Assembly (NCBI GenBank): GCA_006503535.1
Contig: QYRS01000010.1
Span: 2,108,001-2,172,000, forward strand
Reading direction: 5' to 3'
Source: Arthrinium phaeospermum
Lineage: Eukaryota > Ascomycota > Sordariomycetes > Amphisphaeriales > Apiosporaceae
DNA length: 64,000 nt
The translations under genes were made by a program, and so were the position numbers. The notes under the pieces were generated by a model. That model was not told the origin of the DNA. It did not search any database and worked only from the letters and a program-made list of their open reading frames with translations. Positions 60,341 to 64,000 of this stretch are shown in pieces (within the stretch, counting starts at the first letter, position 1; every line of letters starts with the position of its first letter).

Positions 60341-61345
60341 ATGGTCACCGAAACGGAAGCGCGAGAAATCTACGCCTCGTCCATCCACTTCGATGGACTG
60401 AACATCTGCAACTGGTCCCGCGACATCTTCGAGGCCTGGCACAAAGGCGGCATCACCGGCGTCTCCTGCACATGCGGGCTGTGGGAGGGCCTCCGCGGCA
60501 GCCTCGCCAACGTGGTGCAATGGAAGCGGTGGTTCGAGGAGCACGCCGACCTCCTCGTGCAAGCCCACAGCGCGGCCGACATCCGGGCGGCCAAGGCGGC
60601 GGGCAAGACGGCGGTGCTGCTCTCGTGGCAGAACACGGCGGGCATCGAGGACCAGCTCGACTACCTGCGCGTCTTCCGCGACCTCGGCGTCCGCAAGATG
60701 CAGCTCACCTACAACACGCAGAACTACTCGGGCGCCGGCTACACCGAGCTGCACGACTCCGGGCTGACGGGGTTCGGGCGTGAGGTCGTCGACGAGATGG
60801 CGCGGCTGGGAATCGTGCTGGACCTGAGCCACGTCGGGCCCAAGACGAGCGAGGACGCCATCTTGTACGCACCGGAGGGCAAGCCGCCTTGCTTCTCCCA
60901 CGTGCTGCCTGCTGGGCTTAAGGAGCACCCGCGCAACAAGTCGGACCACCTGATCAAGCTGATTGGCTCCAAGGGTGGTTTTGTCGGCCTGTCTCAATTT
61001 GGGCCGCACATGGCCAAGGGTAACGACAGTACCGTCGACGACTACGTGGATGCGCTCGACTATGTGATCGGCTTGGTCGGCGAGGACCTCGCAGGGATCG
61101 GGTCGGACGCCAGCGAGGGCCACGGGAGACCAAGCGAATTCATGGCGTGGTGTAACAAAGACAAGGGCTACGCGCGGCAGCTCACTCCGTGGGGAAGCCA
61201 AAAGGTCGTCAAACCTCTGGGGCCCTTGGCTGATCGTGCCGAGCTGGCTTGTGCAATGGCGCGGAAGGGCTGGTCCGAGGAGAAAATGCGCAAGGTTTTG
61301 GGACTGAACTGGCTTGCGTATCTGGAAAAGATTATTGGTTCATAA
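60341..61345 (+). CDS. M19 family membrane-type dipeptidase homologue
   Basis: A single exon of 334 residues, without signal peptide, so probably cytosolic. Metal ligands of the M19 (renal dipeptidase) fold: His16 and Asp18 (SIHFDGLN), His164 (DLSHVG), His187 (FSHVLPA) and Asp256 (GIGSD). The RNKSD segment near 199-203 is also typical. The bridging Glu found in human dipeptidase appears replaced: the aligned place reads SWQNTAG with Gln97. That change recurs in a subfamily of bacterial and fungal M19 relatives, so the product may bind metals differently or use another substrate. The enzyme should hydrolyse dipeptides or similar small amides. The ATG has A at -3 (ACA ATG). It is paired with the permease on the other strand. 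Confidence 0.88.
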   Translation: MVTETEAREIYASSIHFDGLNICNWSRDIFEAWHKGGITGVSCTCGLWEGLRGSLANVVQWKRWFEEHADLLVQAHSAADIRAAKAAGKTAVLLSWQNTAGIEDQLDYLRVFRDLGVRKMQLTYNTQNYSGAGYTELHDSGLTGFGREVVDEMARLGIVLDLSHVGPKTSEDAILYAPEGKPPCFSHVLPAGLKEHPRNKSDHLIKLIGSKGGFVGLSQFGPHMAKGNDSTVDDYVDALDYVIGLVGEDLAGIGSDASEGHGRPSEFMAWCNKDKGYARQLTPWGSQKVVKPLGPLADRAELACAMARKGWSEEKMRKVLGLNWLAYLEKIIGS

Positions 61346-61684
61346 GGTAGTACGGGAGGGAGAATCAATATCAAACTTTTGAAAAATTCAAACCTATGAT
61401 CGAATTGGTCCTTGGCGGGAGCTGGAAACTCAAAACCCAAATAAGTGAGTACTTGGCACCAGTGAGTCAGAGTGGCCGGAAAGTTCTTGCATCTCCGAAT
61501 GCCCATTCTCAATTGAGGACATATAAATTGTCTTTCGCCTCTTTCCATTATGTTTCCGATTTCGAATTACTCAATACTCGGCGCTACCGACCGCAAAATT
61601 GTTCAGCCAAGCCAGCCCTGCCAGTATTGCACGCAACAACCAACAGCAATCACACCTAAGTAAATAGTAGATAAGCTTGACAAG
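61346..61684. other. Intergenic region
   Basis: Short AT-rich spacer between the dipeptidase and the 2EXR gene, probably holding the end of one transcript and the promoter of the other. Confidence 0.5.
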
Positions 61685-62851
61685 ATGGTCGACCTAACTT
61701 CCACTGGCCCAACTGAAGTCTTCCACTACTTTCCTCGACTTCCACCGGAGGTGCGGCTCATGATATGGGAATGGGCTGCGCTCTCTCTACGCACCAAGCC
61801 AGGAGCCTACTTCTTTGGTTTCCAAAACATGTCACTCATTGAACTAGAGAATGCCACGAAGGTCGATTGGCAGATTGCATGTCAACGTAACAAGGGTGAC
61901 AACTGGCATCGTCGTTATAGATCGATCCCGAGGTGCCTAAATCCACAGGATTCGCTTTTCAGACCTGAAACACTAAGCTGGCACCCATTGGCGCCACACT
62001 GGGATCATACGCAAGTACCGCCAAACAACCCCACGAGAAATCCGTCTACGTACATGATCCACGGTGGTCTGTGGGCCGCATGCTGGGACTCGCACCATGC
62101 ATTGCGTCGCCGCATGCAGAAGGTTCGACGCTCAGTGAGACGAGAACTACAAGCTGCGGCCTATAATCCACAGCAATATAGCCAACTGATGGAAGTGAGC
62201 GGAACCTTTCTTCGGAACGACAAGGAGCGAATGTCATTTACACTTTATCCCGAAAGAGACCTGGTCTGTTTCCAAATCCCCTTGGACCAAGCTTATTTCC
62301 ATGACACTCGATACCCCGGAAATGACCAAGATTATAACAATTATCATTATTTGGAAATTCCCTTCTGCAACCCAAAACACATTGCCCTGGAGTTTGACCC
62401 CTCCTGGAAGGTGGACCTAAAATCTAGATGGGATATGTATGGCCCAACGGAGGGGTTCGCTGGATTGATCGCTGACCTCCTTGAGGAAGACGCCGGATTT
62501 GATGATCGACTTTGGTTCATTGACTACCGACTTCATCGGAATGCATGGAAGCCGGAAGTCAAAAAGCCGTGGACTCTCGAACCAAATTGCCATGTCTTTC
62601 GTGGAAATGGCTGCAAGTTTGTTGACGTGTCTTCGAGCGTCGAATACTGGGATACAAGGCCTCGGCAATATCCTGAGCCAGCCGGCACTTATCATCATGT
62701 TCACACCTTCTGTCGCGACCTCAATGAAAGAATAGAAGAGTTGGAGGACTCTCGGTTGGACTGGAGATATGACAACCAGTCAGACGACTACGGCCAGTAC
62801 AGTGGACCTATACGAAGGGTTGGAGTCCTTGCCTGCGTCTGGGATGAATAG
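61685..62851 (+). CDS. 2EXR domain protein
   Basis: A single exon of 388 residues. The N-terminus has FHYFPRLPPEVRLMIWEWA (residues 13-31), the hallmark of the fungal 2EXR domain, an F-box-like helical motif found in large, fast-changing families of filamentous fungi. The rest is soluble, rich in Trp/Tyr/His and charged residues, with no other domain recognised; an acidic stretch LEEDAGFDD lies near 265. Members have no established biochemical function; some models propose a role in protein-protein contact. The A+T content and third-position use are more even than in the neighbours, which is common for this family. A hairpin repeat array begins less than 200 bases downstream. Confidence 0.86.
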   Translation: MVDLTSTGPTEVFHYFPRLPPEVRLMIWEWAALSLRTKPGAYFFGFQNMSLIELENATKVDWQIACQRNKGDNWHRRYRSIPRCLNPQDSLFRPETLSWHPLAPHWDHTQVPPNNPTRNPSTYMIHGGLWAACWDSHHALRRRMQKVRRSVRRELQAAAYNPQQYSQLMEVSGTFLRNDKERMSFTLYPERDLVCFQIPLDQAYFHDTRYPGNDQDYNNYHYLEIPFCNPKHIALEFDPSWKVDLKSRWDMYGPTEGFAGLIADLLEEDAGFDDRLWFIDYRLHRNAWKPEVKKPWTLEPNCHVFRGNGCKFVDVSSSVEYWDTRPRQYPEPAGTYHHVHTFCRDLNERIEELEDSRLDWRYDNQSDDYGQYSGPIRRVGVLACVWDE

Positions 62852-63017
62852 TAGGTACTTGACCAAGACCCATTGACGAGGGCCCCGGATTTATTGGGCT
62901 TCAGTCACAATGAAAGCAAATCAGATACAGTACAGAAACATGAGTCTTGCAAGGTGAGTTATATAAATAGTCTATCTCAGACCTATCCAACTCGATAACG
63001 TTAAAACAAAAAAAAAC

Positions 63018-63181
63018 CCTCTTGGGGAAAAAGCTTAACGACGGTGAAAAACCTCTTCGTGGAGGAAAACCGTGACGACGGTGAAAAACCTCTTCGTGGA
63101 GGAAAACCGCGACGACGGTGGAAAAACCTCTTCGTGGAGGAAAACCGTAACGACAGTGGAAATGAAAAACCCTTAGAAGGG
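63018..63181. repeat. Tandem repeat array I, 37-38 base unit with nested hairpin
   Basis: Three close copies start at 63040, 63077 and 63114, with a degenerate fourth at 63152. Each has outer arms ACGGT and ACCGT (ACCGC in copy two) and inner arms CCTC and GAGG around TTCGTG, joined by A-rich linkers. The array is flanked by two further A-flanked hairpins: CCC-TCTT-GGGG at the left edge and CCCTT-AG-AAGGG at 63170-63181. No coding function is apparent. Confidence 0.85.
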
Positions 63182-63208
63182 AAAAAAACAAAACCATATA
63201 TTGGATCA

Positions 63209-63795
63209 GGGACGGTCTATCCATGAGCCGTATGAAACCAAACCCTCAATGAATCAGGGACGGTCTATCGATGAGCCGTATGAAACCAAACGTCAATGAA
63301 TCAGGGACGGTCTATCCAGGAGCCGTATGAAACCAAGACGACGAGGCCAAACCCACGATGGGACAGAGACGGTCTAGCATGGAGCCGCATGTACCCAAAT
63401 GGCAATGGATCAGGGACGGTCTATCAATGAGCCGTATGAGTCCAAGCGTCAATAGATCAGGGACGGTCTATCCAGGAGCCGTATGAATCCAAGACGACGA
63501 CGCCAAGCCCACATTGGATCAGGGACGGTCTATCCATGAGCCGTATGAAACAAACGTCACTGGATCAGGAACGGTCTATCAAGGAGCCGTATGAATCCAA
63601 GATAACGAGGCGAAACCCACAATGGATCAGGGACGGTCTATCGATGAGCCGTATGAAACCAAAAGTCAATAGACCAGGGACGGTCTATCATTGAGCCGTA
63701 TGAATCCAAGACTGACAAGAATTTGGACAGGGACAGTCTATCTGGAGCTGTATGTACCCAATCCTGCGAAACAGTGACAGTTTGTCAATTAGCTG
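63209..63795. repeat. Tandem repeat array II, hairpin units with alternating spacing
   Basis: About twelve copies of a unit around GACGGTCTAT and GAGCCGTATGA start near 63212, 63260, 63307, 63369, 63416, 63463, 63525, 63571, 63633, 63680, 63733 and 63775. Spacing switches between about 47 and 62 bases, because some copies carry a longer linker with GACGACGAGGCCAAACCCAC. In nearly all copies the arms ACGG-T-CT and AGCCGT pair as six pairs with one bulged T. The last two copies have ACAG and CTGT instead, so pairing is kept. It is not coding. Confidence 0.88.
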
Positions 63796-63815
63796 TATGC
63801 TTCAGGGTTGCCAAC

Positions 63816-64000
63816 TCACGACCTCAAGTCATCCCATTTGCCCTTCTGGTAGGGCGCTGGTTTGAACTCGGACAAAGCAATGAGCCCTGCAACGACCTTG
63901 AGATGATTCGCAGCCACCGATGATGACTGGGCGGTGGTAGCCGACGTTGCCAGTGGGTCGTGGCCGCCAGTGTTGCCGAGGTAGGCACGCTCGAAGTGCT
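63816..64000 (-). CDS. Possible 3' end of a minus-strand gene, cut by the window edge
   Basis: One minus-strand frame is open from the window edge to a TGA at 63818-63816. It reads HFERAYLGNTGGHDPLATSA near the edge and ends GKWDDLRS, with C/G-rich third positions. About 60 codons are too few to assign a family. It may instead be chance. Confidence 0.3.
   Translation of the reverse strand, partial: HFERAYLGNTGGHDPLATSATTAQSSSVAANHLKVVAGLIALSEFKPAPYQKGKWDDLRS

Noticed and set aside
63018..63795. CRISPR array
   Set aside because: The host is a fungus, linkers are related to each other, and the spacing is not that of repeats with unique spacers.
63209..63795. Hammerhead ribozyme repeats
   Set aside because: A few copies have ATGAG and ATGAAAC segments, but the CUGAUGA core is not present and the segments vary freely between copies.

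Overview
The window is nuclear DNA of a filamentous ascomycete, most likely a Sordariomycete. The signs are short introns with GTAAGT-like donors, CTAAC/CTGAC branch points and CAG/TAG acceptors; strong C/G third-position bias in genes; long AT-richer intergenic stretches; and fungal families (GWT1, KIN4-type and Srk1/Rck2-type kinases, 2EXR proteins, small cysteine-rich secreted proteins, fungal GH29 and GH127 enzymes). No genus is claimed. All introns were placed by eye, and combined exon lengths were checked for reading frame.

Layout. 1-6.9 kb: a secreted RlpA-like barrel protein (+) facing a 566-residue low-complexity protein (-) built of Pro, Gly-Asn and His-Asp tracts. 6.9-9.5 kb: a four-exon stress-type protein kinase (-). 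9.5-26.4 kb: gene-poor, holding only a tRNA-Arg(ACG) and GWT1 (GPI-anchor inositol acyltransferase). 26.5-30.0 kb: a KIN4/KfsA-type kinase. 31.5-49.3 kb: a block rich in secreted products, comprising a six-exon protein with three diverged copies of one domain, a broken remnant of a large membrane protein, two small secreted proteins, an alpha-L-fucosidase gene with an apparent one-base frameshift, a GPI-anchored protein and an intronless GH127-like enzyme with an inserted LamG domain. One gene here (38.8-40.2 kb) looks mitochondrial. 50.4-55.6 kb: a full-length ABCC transporter. 58.4-61.3 kb: a divergent pair of MFS permease and M19 dipeptidase. 61.7-62.9 kb: a 2EXR protein. 63.0-63.8 kb: two tandem-repeat arrays whose units form hairpins. 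The last 185 bases may hold the 3' end of another gene.

Functional picture. Housekeeping and signalling genes (kinases, GWT1, ABCC transporter) flank a region whose products mostly go to the secretory pathway. The GH29 and GH127 enzymes point to removal of fucose and arabinose from plant or algal polysaccharides. The small cysteine-rich proteins are of the kind found in fungal secretomes, with no function assigned. The permease/dipeptidase pair probably serves uptake and hydrolysis of a small peptide or amide. Most notable are the three-domain secreted concatemer, the hairpin minisatellite with paired arm changes, and the leaderless Gly-Asn/His-Asp protein.
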